The translations under genes and the position numbers were made by a program. 64,000 nt of DNA from the NCBI GenBank assembly GCA_963853835.1, contig OY970831.1, positions 59,974,371 to 60,038,370 on the forward strand, given 5' to 3'. Under the pieces are notes generated by a model, which was not told the origin of the DNA, made no database searches, and saw nothing but the letters and a program-made list of their open reading frames with translations. Below, piece by piece: positions 1-13,300 of this stretch (the first letter of the stretch is position 1; each line of letters starts with the position of its first letter). The stretch comes from Calendula officinalis. Taxonomy: Eukaryota; Streptophyta; Magnoliopsida; Asterales; Asteraceae.

Positions 1-760
1 ACCCTAGGAAACATAAAACCTCAAAAATAGAAAAATTAGTCATATATGGTTTTCCTCGGGTGGACAAAATACACAACCAAGGAAACACAAATCCTAAAAA
101 TAGGAAAATTATTTATAATTGTCAGAGTTAGTTTCCTCGGGTGCACAACTACACACCCTAGGAAATACAAAACCCTAAAAATAGGAAAATTAAACTTTTA
201 TTGTCAAAAGTTGGTTTCCTTGGGTAGACAAAATACACACCCAAGGAAACACAAACGCTTAAAATAGGAAAAATAATATATAATTGTCAAGTTTAGTTTT
301 CTTCGGGTGCGCAACTACACACCCTAGGAAACATAAAAACCTAAAAATAGGAAAATCAAACTTTTATTGTCAAAAGTTGGTTTCCTCGGGTAGCCAAAAA
401 TAGACACCCAAGGAGACATAAAACCGTAAAAATAGAAAAACACACCCTAGGAAACATAAAACCCCAAAAATAGGAAAATTAGTCATATATGGTTTCCTCG
501 GGTAGACAAAATACACAACCACGGAAACACAACCTTAGAAATAAGAAAATAATTGATAATGTCAGAGTTAGTATCCTCGGGTGCACAACTACACCCCATA
601 GGAAACATAAAACTCTAAAAATAAGAAAATTAAACTTTTATTGTCAAAAGTTGGTTTCCTCGGGTAGACAAAATACACACCCAAGGAAACACAAACCGTA
701 AAAATAGGAAAATAATATATAATTGTCAAGGTTAGTTTCCTCGGGTGCACAACTACACAC

Positions 761-3700
761 CTAGGAAACATAAAACCCTAAAAATAGGAAAATCAAACTT
801 TTATTGTCAAAAGTTGGTTTCCTCGGGTAGCCAAAATACACAGCCAAGGAAACATAAAACCCTAAAAATAGGAAAACACGCTCTAGAAAACATAAAACCC
901 CAAAATTAGGAAAATTAGTCATATATGGTTTCCTCGGGTAGACAAAATACACTTCGAAGGAAACACAAACCCTTAAAATAGGAAAATAATTTATAATTGT
1001 CAGAGTTAGTTTCCTCGGGTGCACAACTACACACACTAGGAAACATAAAACCCTTAAAATAGGAATTTAAACTTTTATTGTCGAAAGTTGGTTTCCTGGG
1101 TAGACAAAATACACACCCAAGGAATCACAAACGCTAAAAATAGGAAAATAGTATTTAATGGTCAATGTTAGTTTTCCTCGGGTGCGCAACTACACACCCT
1201 AGGAATCATAAAACCCTAAAAATAAGAAAATCAAACTTTTATCGTCAAAAGTTGGTTTCCTCGGGTAGCCAAAATACACACCCAATGAAACATAAAACCG
1301 TGAAAATAGGAAAACACACCCTAGGAAACATAAAACCTCAAAAATAGAAAAATTAGTCATATATGGTTTTCCTCGGGTAGACAAAATACACAACCAAGGA
1401 AACACAAATCCTAAAAACAGGAAAATTATTTATAATTGTCAGAGTTAGTTTCCTCGGGTGCACAACTACACACCCTAGGAAATATAAAACCCTAAAAATC
1501 GGAAAATTAAACTTTTATTGTCAAAAGTTGGTTTTCACGGGTAGACAAAATACATACCCAAGGAAACACAAACGCTTAAAATAAGAAAATAATATATAAT
1601 TGTCAAGGTTAGTTTTCCTCGGGTGCGCAACTACACACACTAGGAAACATAAAATCCTAAAAATAGGAAAATTAAACTTTTATTGTCAAAAGTTGGTTTC
1701 CTCGGGTAGACAAAATACACACCCAAGGAAACACAAACCCTAAAAATAGGAAAATAATTTATAATTGTCAAGGTTAGTTTCCTCGGGTGCACAACTACAC
1801 ACTCTAGGAAATATAAAACCCTAAAAATAGGAAAATCAAACTTTTATTGTCAAAAGTTGGTTTCCTCGGTTAGCCAAAATACACACCCAAGGAAATATAA
1901 AACCTTAAAAATAGGAAATCACACCCTAGGAAACATAAAACCGCAAAAATAGCAAAATTAGTCATATATGGTTTCCTCGGGTAGACAAAATACACACCCA
2001 AGGAAACACAACCCTAAAAATTGGAAAATAATTTATAATTGTCAGAGTTAGTTTCCTCGGGTGCACAACTACACACCATAGGAAACATAAAACCCTAAAA
2101 ATAGGAAAACACGCTCTAGGAAACATAAAACCCCAAAATTAGGAAAATTAGTCATATATGGTTTCCTCGGGTAGACAAAATACACTTCGAAGTAAACACA
2201 AACCCTTAAAATAGAAAAATAATTTATAATTGTCAGAGTTAGTTTCCTCGGGTGCACAACTACACACCCTAGGAAACATAAAACCCTTAAAATAGGAATT
2301 TAAACTTTTATTGTCAAAAGTTGGTTTCCTGGGTAGACATAATACACACCCAAGGAAACACAAACGCTAAAAATAGGAAAATAATATATAATGGTCAAGG
2401 TTAGTTTTCCTCGGGTGCGCAACTACACACCCTAGGAATCATAAAACCCTAAAAATAGGAAAATCAAACTTTTATTGTCAAAAGTTGGTTTCCTCGGGTA
2501 GCCAAAATACACAGCCAAGGAAACATAAAACCCTAAAAATAGGAAAACACGCTCTAGAAAATATAAAACCCCAAAATTAGGAAAATTAGTCATATATGGT
2601 TTCCTCGGGTAGACAAAATACACTTCGAAGGAAACACAAACCCTTAAAATAGGAAAATAATTTATAATTGTCAGAGTTAGTTTCCTCGGGTGCACAACTA
2701 CACACACTAGGAAACATAAAACCCTTAAAATAGGAATTTAAACTTTTATTGTCGAAAGTTGGTTTCCTGGGTAGACAAAATACACACCCAAGGAATCACA
2801 AACGCTAAAAATAGGAAAATAGTATTTAATGGTCAATGTTAGTTTTCCTCGGGTGCGCAACTACACACCCTAGGAATCATAAAACCCTAAAAATAAGAAA
2901 ATCAAACTTTTATCGTCAAAAGTTGGTTTCCTCGGGTAGCCAAAATACACACCCAAGGAAACATAAAACCGTGAAAATAGGAAAACACACCCTAGGAAAC
3001 ATAAAACCTCAAAAATAGAAAAATTAGTCATATATGGTTTTCCTCGGGTAGACAAAATACACAACCAAGGAAACACAAATCCTAAAAACAGGAAAATTAT
3101 TTATAATTGTCAGAGTTAGTTTCCTCGGGTGCACAACTACACACCCTAGGAAATATAAAACCCTAAAAATAGGAAAATTAAACTTTTATTGTCAAAAGTT
3201 GGTTTTCACGGGTAGACAAAATACATACCCAAGGAAACACAAACGCTTAAAATAAGAAAATAATATATAATTGTCAAGGTTAGTTTTCCTCGGGTGCGCA
3301 ACTACACACACTAGGAAACATAAAATCCTAAAAATAGGAAAATTAAACTTTTATTGTCAAAAGTTGGTTTCCTCGGGTAGACAAAATACACACCCAAGGA
3401 AACACAAACCCTAAAAATAGGAAAATAATTTATAATTGTCAAGGTTAGTTTCCTCGGGTGCACAACTACACACTCTAGGAAATATAAAACCCTAAAAATA
3501 GGAAAATCAAACTTTTATTGTCAAAAGTTGGTTTCCTCGGTTAGCCAAAATACACACCCAAGGAAATATAAAACCTTAAAAATAGGAAAACACACCCTAG
3601 GAAACATAAAACCGCAAAAATAGCAAAATTAATCATATATGGTTTCCTCGGGTAGACAAAATACACACCCAAGGAAACACAACCCTAAAAATTGGAAAAT

Positions 3701-4034
3701 AATTTATAATTGTCAGAGTTAGTTTCCTCGGGTGCACAACTACACACCATAGGAAACATAAAACCCTAAAAATAGGAAAACACGCTCTAGGAAACATAAA
3801 ACCCCAAAATTAGGAAAATTAGTCATATATGGTTTCCTCGGGTAGACAAAATACACTTCGAAGTAAACACAAACCCTTAAAATAGAAAAATAATTTATAA
3901 TTGTCAGAGTTAGTTTCCTCGGGTGCACAACTACACACCCTAGGAAACATAAAACCCTTAAAATAGGAATTTAAACTTTTATTGTCAAAAGTTGGTTTCC
4001 TGGGTAGACAAAATACACACCCAAGGAAACACAA
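761..4034. repeat. Tandem re-duplication, 1671 bp shift, in array A
   Basis: Private variants recur at a shift of 1671 bp (for example 761 and 2432, 1165 and 2836, 1199 and 2870, 2069 and 3740, 2148 and 3819). After about 4034 the register changes: 2870 matches 4105 at a shift of 1235 bp, which is 436 bp less, about one 439 bp higher-order unit. This pattern fits unequal exchange between misaligned higher-order units. Exact ends cannot be fixed by eye. Confidence 0.8.
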
Positions 4035-4104
4035 ACGCTAAAAATAGGAAAATAATATATAATATGGTCAAGGTTAGTTTTCCTCGGGTGCGCAACTACA
4101 CACC

Positions 4105-7100
4105 CTAGGAATCATAAAACCTTAAAAATAGGAAAATCAAACTTTTATTGTCAAAAGTTGGTTTCCTCGGGTAGCCAAAATACACACCCAAGGAAACATA
4201 AAACCGTGAAAATAGGAAAACACACCCTAGGAAACATAAAACCTCAAAAATAGAAAAATTAGTCATATATGGTTTTCCTCGGGTAGACAAAATACACAAC
4301 CAAGGAAACACAAATCCTAAAAACAGGAAAATTATTTATAATTGTCAGAGTTAGTTTCCTCGGGTGCACAACTACACACCCTAGGAAATATAAAACCCTA
4401 AAAATAGGAAAATTAAACTTTTATTGTCAAAAGTTGGTTTTCACGGGTAGTCAAAATACATACCCAAGGAAACACAAACGCTTAAAATAAGAAAATAATA
4501 TATAATTGTCAAGGTTAGTTTTCCTCGGGTGCGCAACTACACACACTAGGAAACATAAAATCCTAAAAATAGGAAAATTAAACTTTTATTGTCAAAAGTT
4601 GGTTTCCTCGGGTAGACAAAATACACACCCAAGGAAACACAAACCCTAAAAATAGGAAAATAATTTATAATTGTCAAGGTTAGTTTCCTCGGGTGCACAA
4701 CTACACACTCTAGGAAATATAAAACCCTAAAAATAGGAAAATCAAACTTTTATTGTCAAAAGTTGGTTTCCTCGGTTAGCCAAAATACACACCCAAGGAA
4801 ATATAAAACCTTAAAAATAGGAAAACACACCCTAGGAAACATAAAACCGCAAAAATAGCAAAATTAGTCATATATGGTTTCCTCGGGTAGACAAAATACA
4901 CACCCAAGGAAACACAACCCTAAAAATTGGAAAATAATTTATAATTGTCAGAGTTAGTTTCCTCGGGTGCACAACTACACACCATAGGAAACATAAAACC
5001 CTAAAAATAGGAAAATTAAACTTTTGTTGTCAAAAGTTGGTTTCCTCGGGTAGACAAAATACACACCCGAGGAAACACAAACCCTAAAAATAGGAAAAAT
5101 AATATATAATTGTCAAGGTTAGTTTCCTCGGTTGCACAACTACACACCCTAGGAAACATAATACCTTAAAAATAGGAAAATCAAACTTTTATTGTCAAAA
5201 GTTGGTTTCGTCGGGTAGCCAAAATACACAGCCAAGGAAACATAAAACCCTAAAAATAGGAAACACGCCCTAGGAAACATAAAACCCCAACAATAGGAAA
5301 ATTAGTCATATATGGTTTTTCGGGTAGACAAAATATACATTGAAGGAAACACAAACCCTAAAAATAGGAAACTAATTTGTAATTGTCAGAGTTAGTTTCC
5401 CCGGGTGCACAACTACACACCCTAGGAAACATAAAACCTTAAAAATAGGAAAATTAAACTTTTATTGTCAAAAGTTGGTTTCCTGGGTAGACAAAATACA
5501 CACCCAAGGAAACACAAACGCTAAAAATAGGAAAATAATATATAATTGTCAAGGTCAGTTTTTTTCGGGTGCGCAACTACACACCCTAGGAATCATAAAA
5601 CCCTAAAAATAGGAAAATCAAACTTTTGTTGTCAAAAGTTGGTTTCCTCGGGTAACCAAAATACACACCCAAGGAAACATAAAACCCTGAAAATAGGAAA
5701 ACACACCCTAGGAAACATAAAACCTCAAAAATAGCAAAATTAGTCATATATGGTTTTCCTCGGGTACAGAAAATACACAACCAAGGAAACACAAATCCTA
5801 AAAATAAAAAATAATTTATAATTGTCAGAGTTAGTTTCCTCGGGTGCACAACTACACACCCTAGGCAACATAAAACCCTTAAAATAGGAATTTAATCTTT
5901 TATTGTCAAAAGTTGGTTTCCTGGGTAGACAAAATACACACCCAAGGAAACACAAACGCTAAAAATATGAAAATAATATATAATGGTCAAGGTTAGTTTT
6001 CCTCGGGTGCGCAACTACACACCCTAGGAATCATAAAACCCTAAAAATAGGAAAATCAAACTTTTATTGTCAAAAGTTGGTTTCCTCGGGTAGCCAAAAT
6101 ACACACCCAAGGAAACATAAAACCGTGAAAATAGGAAAACACACCCTAGGAAACATAAAACCTCAAAATTAGTAAAATTAGTCATATATGGTTTTCCTCG
6201 GGTAGACAAAATACACAACCAAGGAAACACAAATCCTAAAAATAGGAAAATTATTTATAATTGTCAGAGTTAGTTTCCTCGGGTGCACAACTACACACCC
6301 TAGGAAATATAAAACCCTAAAAATAGGAAAATTAAACTTTTATTGTCAAAAGTTGGTTTTCACGGGTAGACAAAATACATACCCAAGGAAACACAAACGC
6401 TTAAAATAAGAAAATAATATATAATTGTCAAGGTTAGTTTTCCTCGGGTGCGCAACTACACACACTAGGAAACATAAAATCCTAAAAATAGGAAAATTAA
6501 ACTTTTATTGTCAAAAGTTGGTTTCCTCGGGTAGACAAAATACACACCCAAGGAAACACAAACCCTAAAAATAGGAAAATAAATTATAATTGTCAAGGTT
6601 AGTTTCCTCGGGTGCACAACTACACACTATAGGAAATATAAAACCCTAAAAATAGGAAAATCAAACTTTTATTGTCAAAAGTTGGTTTCCTCGGTTAGCC
6701 AAAATACACACCCAAGGAAATATAAAACACTAAAAATAGGAAAACACACCCTAGGAAACATAAAACCGCAAAAATAGCAAAATTAGTCATATATGGTTTC
6801 CTCGGGTAGAAAAAATACACACCCAAGGAAACACAACCCTAAAAATTGGAAGATAATTTATAATTGTCAGAGTTAGTTTCCTCGGGTGCACAACTACACA
6901 CCATAGGAAACATAAAACCCTAAAAATAGGAAAATTAAACTTTTGTTGTCAAAAGTTGGTTTCCTCGGGTAGACAAAATACACACCCGAGGAAACACAAA
7001 CCCTAAAAATAGGAAAAATAATATATAATTGTCAAGGTTAGTTTCCTCGGTTGCACAACTACACACCCTAAGAAACATAATACCTTAAAAATAGGAAAAT

Positions 7101-10100
7101 CAAACTTTTATTGTCAAAAGTTGGTTTCGTCGGGTAGCCAAAATACACAGCCAAGGAAACATAAAACCCTAAAAATAGGAAAACACGCCCTAGGAAACAT
7201 AAAACCCCAACAATAGGAAAATTAGTCATATATGGTTTTTCGGGTAGACAAAATATACATTGAAGGAAACACAAACCCTAAAAATAGGAAACTAATTTGT
7301 AATTGTCAGAGTTAGTTTCCCCGGGTGCACAACTACACACCCTAGGAAACATAAAACCTTAAAAATAGGAAAATTAAACTTTTATTGTCAAAAGTTGGTT
7401 TCCTGGGTAGACAAAATACACACCCAAGGAAACACAAACGCTAAAAATAGGAAAATAATATATAATTGTCAAGGTCAGTTTTTTCGGGTGCGCAACTACA
7501 CACCCTAGGAATCATAAAACCCTAAAAATAGGAAAATCAAACTTTTGTTGTCAAAAGTTGGTTTCCTCGGGTAACCAAAATACACACCCAATGAAACATA
7601 AAACCCTGAAAATAGGAAAACACACCCTAGGAAACATAAAACCTCAAAAATAGCAAAATTAGTCATATATGGTTTTCCTCGGGTACAGAAAATACACAAC
7701 CAAGGAAACACAAATCCTAAAAATAGAAAAATAATTTATAATTGTCAGAGTTAGTTTCCTCGGGTGCATAACTACACACCCTAGGAAACATAAAACCCTT
7801 AAAATAGGAATTTAAACTTTTATCGTCAAACGTTGGTTTCCTGGGTAGACAAAATACACACCCAAGGAAACACAAACGCTAAAAATAGGAAAATAATATA
7901 TAATGGTCAAGGTTAGTTTTCCTCGGGTGCGCAACTACACACCCTAGGAATCATAAAACCCTAAAAATAGGAAAATCAAACTTTTATTGTCAAAAGTTGG
8001 TTTCCTCGGGTAGCCAAAATACACACCCAAGGAAACATAAAACCGTGAAAATAGGAAAACACACCCTAGGAAACATAAAACCTCAAAAATAGAAAAATTA
8101 GTCATATATGGTTTTCCTCGGGCAGACAAAATACACAACCAAGGAAACACAAATCCTAAAAATAGGAAAATCATTTATAATTGTCAGAGTTAGTTTCCTC
8201 GGGTGCACAACTAAACACCCTAGGAAATATAAAACCCAAAAAATAGGAATATTAAACTTTTATTGTCAAAAGTTGGTTTTCACGGGTAGACAAAATACAT
8301 ACCCAAGGAAACACAAACGCTTAAAATAAGAAAATAATATATAATTGTCAAGGTTAGTTTTCCTCGGGTGCGCAACTACACACACTAGGAAACATAAAAT
8401 CCTAAAAATAGGAAAATTAAACTTTTATTGTCAAAAGTTGGTTTCCTCGGGTAGACAAAATACACACCCAAGGAAACACAAACCCTAAAAATAGGAAAAT
8501 AAATTATAATTGTCAAGGTTAGTTTCCTCGGGTGCACAACTACACACTATAGGAAATATAAAACCCTAAAAATAGGAAAATCAAACTTTTATTGTCAAAA
8601 GTTGGTTTCCTCGGTTAGCCAAAATACACACCCAAGGAAATATAAAACACTAAAAATAGGAAAACACACCCTAGGAAACATAAAACCGCAAAAATAGCAA
8701 AATTAGTCATATATGGTTTCCTCGGGTAGAAAAAATACACACCCAAGGAAACACAACCCTAAAAATTGGAAGATAATTTATAATTGTCAGAGTTAGTTTC
8801 CTCGGGTGCACAACTACACACCATAGGAAACATAAAACCCTAAAAATAGGAAAATTAAACTTTTGTTGTCAAAAGTTGGTTTCCTCGGGTAGACAAAATA
8901 CACACCCGAGGAAACACAAACCCTAAAAATAGGAAAAATAATATATAATTGTCAAGGTTAGTTTCCTCGGTTGCACAACTACACACCCTAAGAAACATAA
9001 TACCTTAAAAATAGGAAAATCAAACTTTTATTGTCAAAAGTTGGTTTCGTCGGGTAGCCAAAATACACAGCCAAGGAAACATAAAACCCTAAAAATAGGA
9101 AAACACGCCCTAGGAAACATAAAACCCCAACAATAGGAAAATTAGTCATATATGGTTTTTCGGGTAGACAAAATATACATTGAAGGAAACACAAACCCTA
9201 AAAATAGGAAACTAATTTGTAATTGTCAGAGTTAGTTTCCCCGGGTGCACAACTACACACCCTAGGAAACATAAAACCTTAAAAATAGGAAAATTAAACT
9301 TTTATTGTCAAAAGTTGGTTTCCTGGGTAGACAAAATACACACCCAAGGAAACACAAACGCTAAAAATAGGAAAATAATATATAATTGTCAAGGTCAGTT
9401 TTTTCGGGTGCGCAACTACACACCCTAGGAATCATAAAACCCTAAAAATAGGAAAATCAAACTTTTGTTGTCAAAAGTTGGTTTCCTCGGGTAACCAAAA
9501 TACACACCCAATGAAACATAAAACCCTGAAAATAGGAAAACACACCCTAGGAAACATAAAACCTCAAAAATAGCAAAATTAGTCATATATGGTTTTCCTC
9601 GGGTACAGAAAATACACAACCAAGGAAACACAAATCCTAAAAATAGAAAAATAATTTATAATTGTCAGAGTTAGTTTCCTCGGGTGCATAACTACACACC
9701 CTAGGAAACATAAAACCCTTAAAATAGGAATTTAAACTTTTATCGTCAAACGTTGGTTTCCTGGGTAGACAAAATACACACCCAAGGAAACACAAACGCT
9801 AAAAATAGGAAAATAATATATAATGGTCAAGGTTAGTTTTCCTCGGGTGCGCAACTACACACCCTAGGAATCATAAAACCCTAAAAATAGGAAAATCAAA
9901 CTTTTATTGTCAAAAGTTGGTTTCCTCGGGTAGCCAAAATACACACCCAAGGAAACATAAAACCGTGAAAATAGGAAAACACACCCTAGGAAACATAAAA
10001 CCTCAAAAATAGAAAAATTAGTCATATATGGTTTTCCTCGGGCAGACAAAATACACAACCAAGGAAACACAAATCCTAAAAATAGGAAAATCATTTATAA

Positions 10101-10340
10101 TTGTCAGAGTTAGTTTCCTCGGGTGCACAACTAAACACCCTAGGAAATATAAAACCCAAAAAATAGGAAAATTAAACTTTTATTGTCAAAAGTTGGTTTT
10201 CACGGGTAGACAAAATACATACCCAAGGAAACACAAACGCTTAAAATAAGAAAATAATATATAATTGTCAAGGTTAGTTTTCCTCGGGTGCGCAACTACA
10301 CACACTAGGAAACATAAAATCCTAAAAATAGGAAAATTAA
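4105..10340. repeat. Near-identical ~1920 bp tandem copies in array A
   Basis: Positions 4105, 6024, 7944 and 9864 begin equivalent blocks at a spacing of 1919-1920 bp. Comparing 6341-8340 with 8261-10260 line by line shows only a handful of differences, for example GAATATTA near 8247 against GAAAATTA near 10167. The third step is therefore very young. From about 10900 the spacing falls to 1755 bp (10906 to 12661), a loss of about one 165 bp dimer. Confidence 0.85.
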
Positions 10341-13300
10341 ACTTTCATTGTCAAAAGTTGGTTTCCCCGGGTAGACAAAATACACACCCAAGGAAACACA
10401 AACCCTAAAAATAGGAAAATAATTTATAATTGTCAAGGTTAGTTTCCTCGGGTGCACAACTACACACTCTAGGAAATATAAAACCCTAAAAATAGGAAAA
10501 TCAAACTTTTATTGTCAAAAGTTGGTTTCCTCGGTTAGCCAAAATACACACCCAAGGAAATATAAAACCCTAAAAATAGGAAAACACACCCTAGGAAACA
10601 TAAAACCGCAAAAATAGCAAAATTAGTCATATATGGTTTCCTCGGGTAGACAAAATACACACCCAAGGAAACACAACCCTAAAAATTGAAAAATAATTTA
10701 TAATTGTCAGAGTTAGTTTCCTCGGGTGCACAACTACACACCCTAGGAAACATAAAACCCTTAAAATAGGAATTTAAACTTTTATTGTCAAAAGTTGGTT
10801 TCCTGGGTAGACAAAATACACACCCAAGGAAACACAAACGCTAAAAATAGGAAAATAATATATAATGGTCAAGGTTAGTTTTCCTCGGGTGCGCAACTAC
10901 ACACCCTAGGAATCATAAAACCCTAAAAATAGGAAAATCAAACTTTTATTGTCAAAAGTTGGTTTCCTCGGGTAGCCAAAATACACACCCAAGGAAACAT
11001 AAAATCGTGAAAATAGGAAAACACACCCTAGGAAACATAAAACCTCAAAAACAGAAAAATTAGTCATATATGGTTTTCCTCGGGTAGACAAAATACACAA
11101 CCAAGGAAACACAAATCCTAAAAATAGAAAAATAATTTATAATTGTCAGAGTTAATTTCCTCGGGTGCACAACTACACACCCTAGGAAACATAAAACCCT
11201 TAAAATAGGAATTTAAACTTTTATTGTCAAAAGTTGGTTTCCTGGGTAGACAAAATACACACCCAAGGAAACACAAACGCTAAAAATAGGAAAATAATAT
11301 ATAATGGTCAAGGTTAGTTTTCCTCGTGTGCGCAACTACACACCCTAGGAATCATAAAACCCTAAAAATAGGAAAATCAAACTTTTATTGTCAAAAGTTG
11401 GTTTCCTCAGGTAGCCAAAATACACACCCAAGGAAATATAAAACCCTAAAAATAGGAAAACACACCCTAGGAAACATAAAACCGCAGAAATAGCAAAATT
11501 AGTCATATATGGTTTCCTCGGGTAGACATATTACACACCCAAGGAAACACAACCCTAAAAATTGGAAAATAATTTATAATTGTCAGAGTTAGTTTCCTCG
11601 GGTGCACAACTACACACCATAGGAAACATAAAACCCTAAAAATAGGAAAATTAAACTTTGTTGTCAAAAGTTGGTTTCCTCGGTTAGACAAAATACACAC
11701 CCGAGGAAACACAAACCCAAAAAATAGGAAAAATAATATATAATTGTCAAGGTTAGTTTCCTCGGTTGCACAACTACACACCCTAGGAAACATAATACCT
11801 TAAAAATAGGAAAATCAAACTTTTATTGTCAAAAGTTGGTTTCGTCGGGTAGCCAAAATACACAGCCAATGAAACATAAAACCCTAAAAATAGGAAAACA
11901 CGCCCTAGGAAACATAAAACCCCATCAATAGGAAAATTAGTCATATATGGTTTTTCGGGTAGACAAAATATACATTGAAGGAAACACAAACCCTAAAAAT
12001 AGGAAACTAATTTGTAATTGTCAGAGTTAGTTTCCCCGGGTGCACAACTACACACCCTGGGAAACATAAAACCTTAAAAATAGGAAAATTAAACTTTTAT
12101 TGTCAAAAGTTGGTTTCCTGGGTAGACAAAATACACACCCAAGGAAACACAAACGCTAAAAATAGGAAAATAATATATAATTATCAAGGTCAGTTTTTCT
12201 CGGGTGCGCAACTACACACCCTAGGAATCATAAAACCCTAAAAATAGGAAAATCAAACTTTTATTGTCAAAAGTTGGTTTCCTCGGGTAGCCAAAATACA
12301 CACCCAAGGAACACATAAAACCCTGAAAATAGGAAAACACACCCTAGGAAACATAAAACCTCAAAAATAGCAAAATTAGTCATATATGGTTTTCCTCGGG
12401 TACAGAAAATACACAACCAAGGAAACACAAATCCTAAAAATAGAAAAATAATTTATAATTGTCAGAGTTAGTTTCCTCGGGTGCACAACTACACACCCTA
12501 GGAAACATAAAACCCTTAAAATAGGAATTTAAACTTCTATTGTCAAAAGTTGGTTTCCTGGGTAGACAAAATACACACCCAATGAAACACAAACGCTAAA
12601 AATAGGAAAATAATATATAATGGTCAAGGTTAGTTTTCCTCGGGTGCGCAACTACACACCCTAGGAATCATAAAACCCTAAAAATAGGAAAATCAAACTT
12701 TTATTGTCAAAAGTTGGTTTCCTCGGGTAGCCAAAATACACACCCAAGGAAACATAAAACCGTGAAAATAGGAAAACACACCCTAGGAAACATAAAACCT
12801 CAAAAACAGAAAAATTAGTCATATATGGTTTTCCTCGGGTAGACAAAATACACAACCAAGGAAACACAAATCCTAAAAATAGGAAAATTATTTATAATTG
12901 TCAGAGTTAGTTTCCTCGGGTGCACAACTACACACCCTAGGAAATATAAAACCCTAAAAATTGGAAAATTAAACTTTTATTGTCAAAAGTTGGTTTTCAC
13001 GGGTAGACAAAATACATACCCAAGGAAACACAAACGCTTAAAATAAGAAAATAATATATAATTGTCAAGGTTAGTTTTCCTCGGGTGCGCAACTACACAC
13101 ACTAGGAAACATAAAATCCTAAAAATAGGAAAATTAAACTTTTATTGTCAAAAGTTGGTTTCCTCGGGTAGACAAAATACACACCCAAGGAAACACAAAC
13201 CCTAAAAATAGGAAAATAATTTATAATTGTCAAGGTTAGTTTCCTCGGGTGCACAACTACACACTCTAGGAAATATAAAACCCTAAAAATAGGAAAATCA

